A DNA stretch of 8,527 nt. Origin: Glaciecola sp047637355. Lineage in GTDB: Bacteria; Pseudomonadota; Gammaproteobacteria; Enterobacterales; Alteromonadaceae. This document shows positions 1 to 6,600 of this stretch, one piece after another. Position numbers and translations under genes: made by a program. The DNA is taken from assembly GCA_047637355.1 (NCBI GenBank), contig JBLIKA010000130.1, positions 1 through 8,527 on the forward strand, given 5' to 3'. How positions within the stretch are numbered: the stretch's first letter is position 1; each line of letters starts with the position of its first letter. Under the pieces are notes generated by a model, which was not told where the DNA came from, searched no databases, and was given only the letters and a program-made list of their open reading frames with translations.

Positions 1-126
1 CCTCAATGCGGTGTTCAAAGCATTGCCCTATGCTGATACGGTTGAAAAGATCGAAAATCTGCTACCGTGGAATTTCAAAAAGACTAAACCTAACTGGTTA
101 CCTACGCACGTTCAATAAGCGCTTAC
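1..126 (+). mobile_element. Right end of an IS66-family insertion sequence
   Basis: The transposase stop codon is directly followed by GCGCTTAC, ending at 126. IS66-family elements typically start with GTAAGCG and end with CGCTTAC, so the right inverted repeat probably ends at 126. The left end and the expected 8-bp target duplication lie outside the window, so the boundary is unconfirmed. Confidence 0.6.
2..118 (+). CDS. IS66 family transposase, C-terminal end only
   Basis: The frame is open from the left window edge and ends at TAA (116-118), giving 38 residues. It contains LPYADTVEKIENLLPWNF followed by NWLPTHVQ. This matches the short conserved tail of IS66-type TnpC transposases, where a 'YADTVEDIEKLLPWN' type motif lies just before the stop. 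The catalytic DDE core would lie outside the window to the left. The element's probable right terminus follows at once, which supports an IS66 identity. Whether the full gene is intact cannot be judged here. The assignment rests on family recall, not on a search. Confidence 0.8.
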   Translation, partial: LNAVFKALPYADTVEKIENLLPWNFKKTKPNWLPTHVQ

Positions 127-135
127 CCTTATTAC

Positions 136-168
136 TTTGGGCACATAGTTTAGGTTGTGTAACCCAAA
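136..168. terminator. Weak stem-loop between two convergent genes
   Basis: TTTGGG (136-141) pairs with CCCAAA (163-168), and CACA/TGTG can extend the stem inside. It sits between the IS66 transposase (plus) and the membrane protein gene (minus), where a shared terminator would be expected. There is no T-tract on either side, so a terminator role is only a guess. Confidence 0.25.
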
Positions 169-187
169 TAACTTGACCACTACCTCA

Positions 188-1030
188 CTACAGCAATCTG
201 CTAAAGATTAGTGATGGGTCTTTTTTTAACTTTTCGGCCATTTTATACCGTGCTTCTTGATACATAGAAGAATAGGGGTGATTTTGACCACCTTTGGTGT
301 ATTCAAAATCAGTTAGGAGTCCAATGATCGTTTGGTTTGCCAGTGAAGAAATCTCGGCGTCTCCACTGTCAGCAAGTAATATTAGCTGGCCCATATTACT
401 TGGATGAGCTCCTGCTTGGTAAACTACTTCCATAAGCTTTCGAGCATCTTTGACATTGCTTAATAAAGCATTTTGTGTCAGCGAACTCATGACCTCTTCA
501 CTGATATAAAGCTCATCAGTATCAAGGGAGGCCATATGCATAGCAGCATCCAGCCTTGTTGTTAAGTCATCAGAGCCCGCGTTAAAAAATATACTTTCTA
601 ATACCGCCCCCAAATTGTCTTCATCCGAACTATATCCGTGATTATTCACAAAACTAAGAGAGGCTTCTTTCCATTCAGCTTCCGCTGCATCGTCAAGGTA
701 AAATGAATCGGCTACTAAAACTTGAGAGGTTTCGATAGTGGCTGTTTGTGGCACGCTTTGCAGAACCATAGGGTCGAAGGCTTTCTCTCCATCTAGTTGC
801 TCTTTAGCTAAGATCTGGTCTAACAGTTTCTCAACTTTATGTTCTTCAGCTAAGAGTTGGATTAACAGCTGCTCAACTTTATGCTCTTGATGCGATAATG
901 ATTGCTCAAGCATCTTGTTCTGCTGGTACGCTCGTAGACTCGTAGCCCCTAATGAACATAAAACAACAAGGGAAAATCCATATACTGATAAGGTGTAAAA
1001 TCTATTTTTACGGGGCTTATTCGTTTGCAT
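188..1030 (-). CDS. Membrane-anchored coiled-coil protein of unknown function
   Basis: This encodes 280 residues; the family is not recognised. The start is an ATG preceded by GAGGTAA about 8 bases upstream, a plausible ribosome binding site. Residues 1-10 are basic and polar. Residues 11-32 form one hydrophobic segment (FYTLSVYGFSLVVLCSLG), so the protein is probably a type II single-span inner-membrane protein with its bulk in the periplasm. Residues 40-78 are a leucine-rich heptad coiled coil containing a 14-residue duplication (EHKVEQLLIQLLAE then EHKVEKLLDQILAK). Residues 110-280 are acidic and mainly helical, with short Ala/Leu-rich helices that resemble a small helical-repeat domain, though no family motif is visible. 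The gene is convergent with the IS66 transposase and separated from the upstream gene by terminators, so it is probably monocistronic. A role in oligomeric envelope assembly would be inference only. Confidence 0.75.
   Translation of the reverse strand: MQTNKPRKNRFYTLSVYGFSLVVLCSLGATSLRAYQQNKMLEQSLSHQEHKVEQLLIQLLAEEHKVEKLLDQILAKEQLDGEKAFDPMVLQSVPQTATIETSQVLVADSFYLDDAAEAEWKEASLSFVNNHGYSSDEDNLGAVLESIFFNAGSDDLTTRLDAAMHMASLDTDELYISEEVMSSLTQNALLSNVKDARKLMEVVYQAGAHPSNMGQLILLADSGDAEISSLANQTIIGLLTDFEYTKGGQNHPYSSMYQEARYKMAEKLKKDPSLIFSRLL
803..886 (-). repeat. 42-bp in-frame tandem duplication inside the coiled coil
   Basis: Two adjacent 42-bp units (845-886 and 803-844) encode residues 49-62 and 63-76 of the membrane protein. 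Both begin with the codons for EHKVE, and the DNA word tcaactttat recurs exactly 42 bp apart (831 and 873). The period equals two heptads, so the duplication keeps the coiled-coil register. Confidence 0.7.
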
Positions 1031-1170
1031 AACAGTGATTACCTCTATGGCTAAATGGCTAAATGATTAAAGAACAAATCTATTTTACTATGCTGTGATC
1101 GATTAAATAGAGACGTGATAGACGCATTGCTAATAAGCACGTATAAAACAATGCAGACCAGTGATGGGCT

Positions 1171-1205
1171 AAAAAAAAGCAAGTGGAGCTTTTCCACTTG
1201 CTTTT
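1171..1205. terminator. Strong intrinsic terminator, probably bidirectional
   Basis: A 13-bp perfect stem (1175-1187 with 1193-1205) with a 5-base loop. On the minus strand the stem runs into eight Ts (complement of 1171-1178). On the plus strand it ends in TTTT. On the minus strand it is a second stop signal behind the secreted-protein gene and insulates the membrane protein gene at 1030. Confidence 0.8.
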
Positions 1206-1283
1206 AAAAGATAATTTTCTCGTACTTTGCAATTCTAAACCAAGTAGTCCATTAATAACTGCAATCTCAAAAACTACTTAGCC

Positions 1284-1308
1284 AAAAACTTAAGCGCTCG
1301 GCTTAAGC
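1284..1308 (-). terminator. Intrinsic terminator of the small secreted-protein gene
   Basis: A perfect 7-bp stem CTTAAGC/GCTTAAG (1289-1295 and 1301-1307) with a 5-base loop is followed on the minus strand by TTTTT (1284-1288). It begins 17 bases past the stop codon of the gene ending at 1325. The stem is short and only moderately GC-rich, which may explain the stronger hairpin further downstream. Confidence 0.65.
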
Positions 1309-1324
1309 TTATGGGACTGCAAAT

Positions 1325-1891
1325 CTAATCTATAGCCCCACATTTTTTGGCAATTCCAACCAAATTAGGCCAATCACCACGACTCTTGAGAATTGAATCT
1401 GTCGTTCTAATAAAAAATTTCATCTTGTCGCCAGTAGCCCTCTCAAGAACATGGTCTGCATATCTAGCTGAAAGTTTTCTATTCTTTAGTGATCCGCCTC
1501 GTCCATCGTAAGGATACATTTTATAACCCTTATCGCGATTTGACTCACCATTCGCAAGACGGCCCCGCTCGGACGACGTCCCTAAGTTCAAGACACAATA
1601 CCCCCAAATCCCTTCGATCATTTCGTCGTAAAAATCGCCCTGATTTGATAAATTCTCGTCACAAAATCCATACTTATATCTATCGTAAACATTAAAGAAA
1701 AGATTAACGACAGCTTCTCCTCCACTAGTGCCGATACTACTATAATCGTATGCGTCAACGCACCTAGGGTGATTAAATTCAGGACTATCAAAGTCAGACA
1801 ACTCGAAGTTAGCATGAGCTTGGGTTGGTAAAAGCATGACACCGAACATGAGAGTTGGGATTGCTGCTATTAGTTTTAATCTTTTAAACAT
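1325..1891 (-). CDS. Small secreted four-cysteine protein, family not recognised
   Basis: This encodes 188 residues from the ATG at 1891, preceded by AAAGGATG about 8-10 bases upstream. The open frame continues upstream to 2056, but this start gives a textbook signal peptide: basic MFKRLK, a hydrophobic stretch to about residue 22, and a cleavage site after AHA at residue 27. The mature protein of about 161 residues has four cysteines (44, 77, 99, 184), which would suit two disulfides in the periplasm or outside the cell. Other visible features are an aromatic-rich middle (FFNVYDRYKYGF, 65-76), WGYCVLNLG (96-104) and a basic C-terminal half ending KKCGAID. It has its own terminator and a palindromic upstream site, so it is probably a single-gene unit. 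The size and cysteine pattern would suit a secreted effector or an immunity-like protein, but no motif confirms this. Confidence 0.75.
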   Translation of the reverse strand: MFKRLKLIAAIPTLMFGVMLLPTQAHANFELSDFDSPEFNHPRCVDAYDYSSIGTSGGEAVVNLFFNVYDRYKYGFCDENLSNQGDFYDEMIEGIWGYCVLNLGTSSERGRLANGESNRDKGYKMYPYDGRGGSLKNRKLSARYADHVLERATGDKMKFFIRTTDSILKSRGDWPNLVGIAKKCGAID

Positions 1892-1924
1892 ATATATACA
1901 TCCTTTAAAAAAAAAGCACATTAA

Positions 1925-1948
1925 TGTAAGCGTTTTCATTTGAACGCT
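1925..1948. promoter_or_regulatory. Palindromic operator-like site upstream of the secreted protein gene
   Basis: AGCGTT and AACGCT form a perfect 6-bp inverted repeat (1929-1934 and 1943-1948). The overlapping word TGTAAGCGTTTTCA (1925-1938) fits the general LacI/GalR-type pattern TGnAAnCGnTnnCA. It lies 34 bases or more upstream of the start codon at 1891, a normal place for an operator. No regulator gene is in the window. Confidence 0.35.
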
Positions 1949-1982
1949 AAAGAAAACAGAGAGCGGTACTAGTTTTGTAACG

Positions 1983-2013
1983 ATTATCAAGACTAATTCT
2001 CTGCTATAATCAA
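1983..2013 (-). promoter_or_regulatory. Possible sigma70 promoter for the secreted protein gene
   Basis: On the minus strand TTGATT (2008-2013) and GATAAT (1983-1988) are separated by 19 bases, slightly longer than optimal. Transcription would begin near 1976, leaving a leader of about 85 bases that carries the palindrome at 1925-1948. The region is AT-rich, so chance matches are likely. Confidence 0.3.
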
Positions 2014-2193
2014 AGAGATGATGAAAAAATTTTAAAAAATGAAACTTTCCTATCACAACTTAATTATTTTATTATTTCGCTGATTAAAATCTGAAGTCCA
2101 TCAAATTTTAAGCTACTTACATAGCCCTGCGAGCACTCATTAATTGATCTGACGTTTTATTATTTCAATCATATCTCGCCTCAAACAACCATA

Positions 2194-2354
2194 TTAATAT
2201 TCGCATAAAAAATCTTGAAAGCATTTTCCACTCTCTACTTGAGCATTACCGGAAACGGCATTCAGCTGATTGCAAAAAGCGCGCCGATCGACAGATAACT
2301 GATTTTCTTCGCCGGCAATTTCTTACTTGTTAGCGTATTATTATTAAAAAACAT
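2194..2354 (-). pseudogene. Frameshifted small secreted-peptide frame (candidate)
   Basis: An ATG (2352-2354) with AGGA about 9 bases upstream opens a 30-codon frame, MFFNNNTLTSKKLPAKKI followed by SYLSIGALFAIS, stopping at 2262. This resembles a signal peptide that breaks off in its hydrophobic core. The neighbouring frame is open across the break and continues with LNAVSGNAQ (a plausible cleavage region), then VESGKCFQDFLCEY, ending at TAA 2194. One indel, perhaps in the five-T run of CTTTTTG just before the break, would join them into a secreted peptide of about 52 residues with two cysteines. It may be a decayed gene, a programmed -1 shift, or coincidence. Confidence 0.3.
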
Positions 2355-2507
2355 AAATATATTCCTACTATTTTTATTGTTAGAGGTTGAATAAATTTCG
2401 TTTTAAATAACTCACAAAGCATTTCTTTAACATACGTTGTTAACAAGATATTTCGACGCTTCACAATGGCAAGAAAAGTAACACAACCAAAATCACTAAG
2501 ATATAAT

Positions 2508-2551
2508 TATTTACACTTTATTTACACTTTATTTACACTTTATTTACACTT
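2508..2551. repeat. Four perfect tandem copies of an 11-bp unit
   Basis: TATTTACACTT occurs four times head to tail without mismatch (2508-2518, 2519-2529, 2530-2540, 2541-2551). The period is close to one helical turn, so all copies face the same side of the DNA. No gene overlaps it. Possible roles are a protein-binding array or a slippage-prone microsatellite. Confidence 0.9.
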
Positions 2552-2694
2552 ATACCAAAAGAATTAATTAAGTGATCAGTTTTATCCAGTTTCTTGTGCA
2601 TAAGCTTTTCACTTGGCTGACTTGATTTCTAAAGTTATTCTAACCCTCGCTTACTTGTTCAACTGTATAGTTAACTTAGTTAACCATACACCCA

Positions 2695-2820
2695 GTGCGC
2701 CGAGATAAATCGGTAGAAGATTGGAGCGCAGGCCGCCCCGGGTGCAAGTCCTCTACTTGGTAAGGTAATCGAGTCATGAGCTTTGCATCGTAAGGTATCG
2801 TACCCAACAAACCTACCTAA
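2695..2820 (+). ncRNA. Probable 5' end of a group II intron (domain I fragment)
   Basis: GTGCGCCGAGAT at 2695 matches the conserved GTGYG start of bacterial group II introns. Some 50 bases later, GGGTGCAAGTCCTC (from about 2740) resembles the GGGTG..AGTCCC motif in domain I. The rest of domain I, the maturase gene and domains V-VI are not found downstream on this strand. The match ends around 2820, where a 27-bp repeat begins, so it would be a truncated relic. The right-hand boundary is approximate. Confidence 0.45.
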
Positions 2821-2822
2821 CA

Positions 2823-2849
2823 AAGACATCCAAAATAGCACAGTTGTTT
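2823..2849. repeat. 27-bp repeat, left copy
   Basis: A 27-bp sequence starting AAGACATCCAAAATAGCAC recurs with one mismatch at 7668-7694. In both places a 147-bp direct repeat follows downstream in the same orientation, so the pair belongs to a larger duplicated block around the G8-protein gene. Confidence 0.8.
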
Positions 2850-2959
2850 CATCCCTCCTTACCGTAAAAGCAGGCTTGCGATTTACATCGCCCTTCCCAC
2901 TAATTTATAGGGAATAAATTAGAACAGCTTTAGCTGGCCCCAAGGGTGAGCGCCATGGA

Positions 2960-3222
2960 TGGCAGCGAATAAAAGCGCCCGGTACATTTATCTTCTTTGT
3001 TGGCTTCACGGGCTATGTATTCATTCAAATCACGCATCAGCCAACTGATGTCATACAAACGCATCCGGTAGTCAGCGCAAATACGGTAGCCGCGCTATCA
3101 ATGGCAAAGATACCGGCCAAAAATAACAACCTGTTTTCTACCCAACCCCGCCTATGCTCATAGTTTTGGCCCGAATACTTATCCACAGCGCGGCTGCCGC
3201 ACCACATAAAAAATAGCGCCTA
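2960..3222 (-). pseudogene. Y1 (HUH) transposase remnant with internal deletion
   Basis: Two pieces of one protein family are visible in different minus-strand frames. From about 3220 down: ALFFMWCG, VDKYSGQNYEHRRGW, VENRLLFLAGIFAID. From about 3070 down: RLYDISWLMRDLNEYIAR then EANKEDKCTGRF. These match the long Y1_Tnp transposases common in marine gammaproteobacteria ('..LCGEDKYSG.NYEHRRGWVE..', '..DISWFMR.LNE.IAR.ANKEDNCTGRFWE'). The stretch that should lie between them, carrying the catalytic HUH motif, is missing. The protein is also cut after GRF, where WE and the C-terminal helices should follow. It is therefore dead by deletion and frameshift. A short palindrome (GCCAT-GG-ATGGC, 2952-2963) marks the right-hand breakpoint. 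Confidence 0.7.
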
Positions 3223-3234
3223 ACACAACGTGTC

Positions 3235-3381
3235 ACGCAATGATAATAAGGCGTATCAATCAAACTCACTTGGCTGTTTCGAGACCGAGGTATAACTCAC
3301 CATTTGACTGAAAAATAAACGATTAAATTATGCTTAGTTCAACTTTAAAAACTGTCAAGTTGAGTTGGGTGTCTAGTTAAC
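3235..3381. repeat. 147-bp direct repeat, left copy
   Basis: This aligns without gaps to 7746-7892. I count 10 mismatches over 147 bp, about 93% identity. Both copies end in TGTCTAGTTAAC, which contains the palindrome GTTAAC. Neither copy encodes a protein. It could be a MITE-like element, a solo insertion-sequence end or a recombination site. Confidence 0.9.
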
Positions 3382-3557
3382 TCTCTAATTTTATATCTAA
3401 CATAAATATCCGACGCATCAACTCTCACGCTAAAAATATGGCTGAAGACGCCTTAAATTCGCATTCCAACTAGTTTTCACACAGGCTGGACCCAAAGCGG
3501 ACTAAATAACTTAACGGGTTGAACGGTAAACTTGGTGACAAATGATATGTTTCAGCG

Positions 3558-3575
3558 AACCTGCCCACGCAGGTT
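3558..3575 (-). terminator. Stem-loop downstream of the G8-protein gene
   Basis: AACCTGC (3558-3564) and GCAGGTT (3569-3575) form a perfect 7-bp stem with a CCAC loop, 66 bases past the stop codon at 3641. A T-tract is missing on the minus strand, so it is a candidate terminator or mRNA-stabilising hairpin only. No better terminator is visible between 3382 and 3640. Confidence 0.35.
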
Positions 3576-3640
3576 TCATCACAAATAATTTATCTTTGTT
3601 CTGACCCCGATAGTTTTACTTTGGTGAAGTGATTAAAAAT

Positions 3641-6600
3641 TTACATTGGGCTAGGACAGGGATTGTCACGATAGCTCAATGTGAAAATTTGTGAACGATA
3701 CGCTGAATCGTTGAATTCAACTTTATTTTCGGTTTTGAATCGGAAACTAATCTCTCCATTCACATCCATATAATAAGCTGAGGATTCTGACATAGAAAGC
3801 TCTGCGATACTTAACACACGTCGTTTAGTGTCATCAACGCAATAGTGAGAAACACCGCGTAGCGTAATTATTGGGCTGTATGAATTTTCTTCTTCATGTT
3901 CAAATAAAATCGGGATTTCTGATAAATAATCCACATTATCATTATAAGAAGTGGTTAAATCAACAGTATACGAATATGAATCCATTATGATTCCAAGCTT
4001 GGTGTTTAATTGGTAGCTTTCCTCTAAAGGCCCATATTGCATACCATCACTGCGAGTAGCAAGGAAGTCGAGCCTATTATAAATGGTTGTCCCACCGTTT
4101 ATTTTCACATTCCTCATCCAAAAAACACCCATTTCATAACTACATACCAATGAATTCGAATCTGCCTTTCCTAGTATGCACCTTGAATCCGAAAGAATAT
4201 TCACGTCTGGCACAATCAAATGGTTTACTTGCCCTGAAATAGAGCCTGTAACATCTCTTATGCGAACGTGATTGCTTGCATCCATCCAACCATCATTTTT
4301 ATCATCGTGAAAGTTTATTTTGTAATATGGATTCCCCTCAAAACGGATATTGCTAACTTTATGTTCATAATGAGTTGAACCTCCAAATAAATGGATTGGC
4401 GAAGTTGTTAAATCAAAATCAAAAAGCGTTCCACTTGAATCAGTAAATGGTCCATTTTGATAAAAATCATATTCAGAATAAAGTTTTTTGTCCTCTGGGA
4501 ATCCAGCAAAGTAAACGTTCTCTAGGTGTGAAGGGCCATCATATGTAACGAATCCTTTCATTTTCTTGAAATGCGTAACGCCGAACTTCCCGTGTTTCCA
4601 GTCGCTATTATCAAATTGAATTTTTCTTTCAACATCATTCAAAAACTCACTTTCTCCAACCACTAGAGAGTTAGTGAAATTCTGCGTATAAGCAACAAAC
4701 AGTGAAACTCCATTGTCAGCAGCTTTGAAATTATCAAATTTGGCTTTAGTACCTCGATAATAAATCCCAGTGTTGATATTTCTGAAAGCAGTAAGATTTG
4801 GAAATTCATATTCCACTACTGTATCACCGAGCATATAACCATAATAATGCGTGCTCTGAGTCTCTCTATCAAACTCATTTTTAGAGTTATTTGTGGAAGC
4901 ACCATCTGGAGCGCCATCCCAAGTAAAGCCTATTAAACCCGAATAAGCTCTATTATTTCTAAAAGACTTAGTTGGCATCCTAGCGGGGTAATAAGCATCA
5001 TATGGTTCATTAACGTCTTTATGGAATCGACATTCAACACCCTCAATACTCTCAATACACCCTAGTTTTTGACTAAAAGCCATCCAAAATCCTGTCCCCT
5101 CATATCCTGCTGCAACATTACCTTCAACAGTATTGTTAGGATTTGATATCCAAAATGTAGAAGGTGCAGCAAAGCGATCCATTTGTTTCGAAGTGCGCTC
5201 TGAATGTAATAAATCTCTATTATCATCAGGTTTTTTAGCCAGTATTCCAATATTGTTTCTTAATATATTGTGCTCTTCATGTCCTTCTTCTAAGAAGAAG
5301 CCATGCCCATAATTATTAAAGCACACGTTGTTTTCGACTGTTGCGTAATTTGTCGCATGAACAGTCACACATCTTTGATACGAATTCGTAATTGAAGAAT
5401 TTTTTATATATTGGCCGCCAACATCACCAGTTCTATGCCAATGAAAAGGATAGCGACCTAACTCCCCCATTTTACCCATTCGGTCAAATTGAACAGCGCT
5501 TAGATATCCTTTCGAGCCACTCATAATCATCATATCTCCACCTATTTTTGTTGAATCAGTGGTGTTCGGGGAATCTGGAGAAATCTTAATATTCCTGTCA
5601 AGTACTGCCACATTTGCTCTCATATCTAGGGTTGTATCACCGAAAGCGTCAGGATATTCAACACTGCGACCTATATGATCGTATATTAGCGGGGATCCAA
5701 AAAATAATTCTTTCTCTGCTCCTGAGTCAGTATATTCTATATCTGTTATTACTCTCTGCTCTGCTTGAGAATAATCAAAACTAGTTGGGGCAATTACTAT
5801 CGTTTCATTGATAGCTATAACTATATCACTTTCAACAATTATAGAATTGTCGCCCTTCGACGCATGTCGATTCAAAACGCCCCATTTTTTTCCAGTATCT
5901 TTGCCATGAAGGCTGATTGTACCGCCATTCATAGCCATAATTCTCATACCTGCAGTAAAGCCATCAACAACGTTGCCAACAGATTTGACTCGTATGTTAA
6001 AGTTACCTTGAAATGGGTATGAATTTGAACCACATTCAAATCGCGCCTGACTGCCCATAACCATGATACTTTCGGCTTTAAGCACAATGTCTGGACTGCC
6101 TGTTGTGCACCTCAAGATTCCATTAATTTCTATATTATCAAAGTCATAGTTACCATACATTACAACTTCTTGATTAGACGCAATTGTAAGTTTACCATCT
6201 GTAGGCTGAAGACTGCTTAGTCTTTGTAAAACAGTATTAGGAAATGAAAGACTACCAGAATTGGGTAGCTCGGTATCAGAAATACTACCGTTAACGCTGG
6301 TTCCATAAACAACTACTTTACCGCCAGTAGCCCCCAAGTCAATGAGCTCTTGACTATCTATTTGTGCTAAAAATTTGTGCGGGATATTTGAAGTGCTGCA
6401 GTTAATCGATATAGAATTATCACTGTGCGCAGTGTTTGCTGGGTATGAACCAATAAACGTTTTAATACCGTTGTTGTCTAAATAAATATCTACGTCATTT
6501 GATTCGTTTACATTACTATGACAGGACCAGCCTTCAACAGTAACAGAGTCAAGGCTTCTTGTAATATTGGAAACGTTTCCCAATATCTCTTCGACTTTCG

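Larger units (their letters stand above)
2014..2694. other. AT-rich intergenic stretch without an intact gene
   Basis: No intact protein-coding frame with a convincing start is visible. The stretch contains the frameshifted small frame at 2194-2354 and the 11-bp tandem repeats at 2508-2551. A segment at 2553-2577 (taccaaaagaattaatt... gtgatc) loosely resembles taccaattacattaatt... gtgatc at 7608-7628, which could be degraded insertion-sequence ends. Two GTTAAC words stand close together at 2671-2684. Confidence 0.5.

Noticed and set aside
1489..1695. Plus-strand open frame of 68 codons.
   Set aside because: It lies opposite the secreted four-cysteine gene, lacks a ribosome site and has no protein-like composition; antisense shadow.
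2005..2010. Perfect TATAAT on the plus strand.
   Set aside because: No -35 element at suitable spacing and no plus-strand gene follows.
1892..2056. N-terminal extension of the secreted protein to an ATG at 2056.
   Set aside because: It would bury a textbook signal peptide behind 55 residues and read through the putative promoter and operator; the ATG at 1891 has its own ribosome site.
3218..3381. Integron attC site: GCCTAAC at 3218-3224 fits the inverse core, and the repeat ends near GTTAAC.
   Set aside because: The required GTTRRRY core is absent at the right end (GTTAACT does not fit), the GCCTAAC is not shared by the right copy, and no imperfect L''/L' pairing or integrase is visible.
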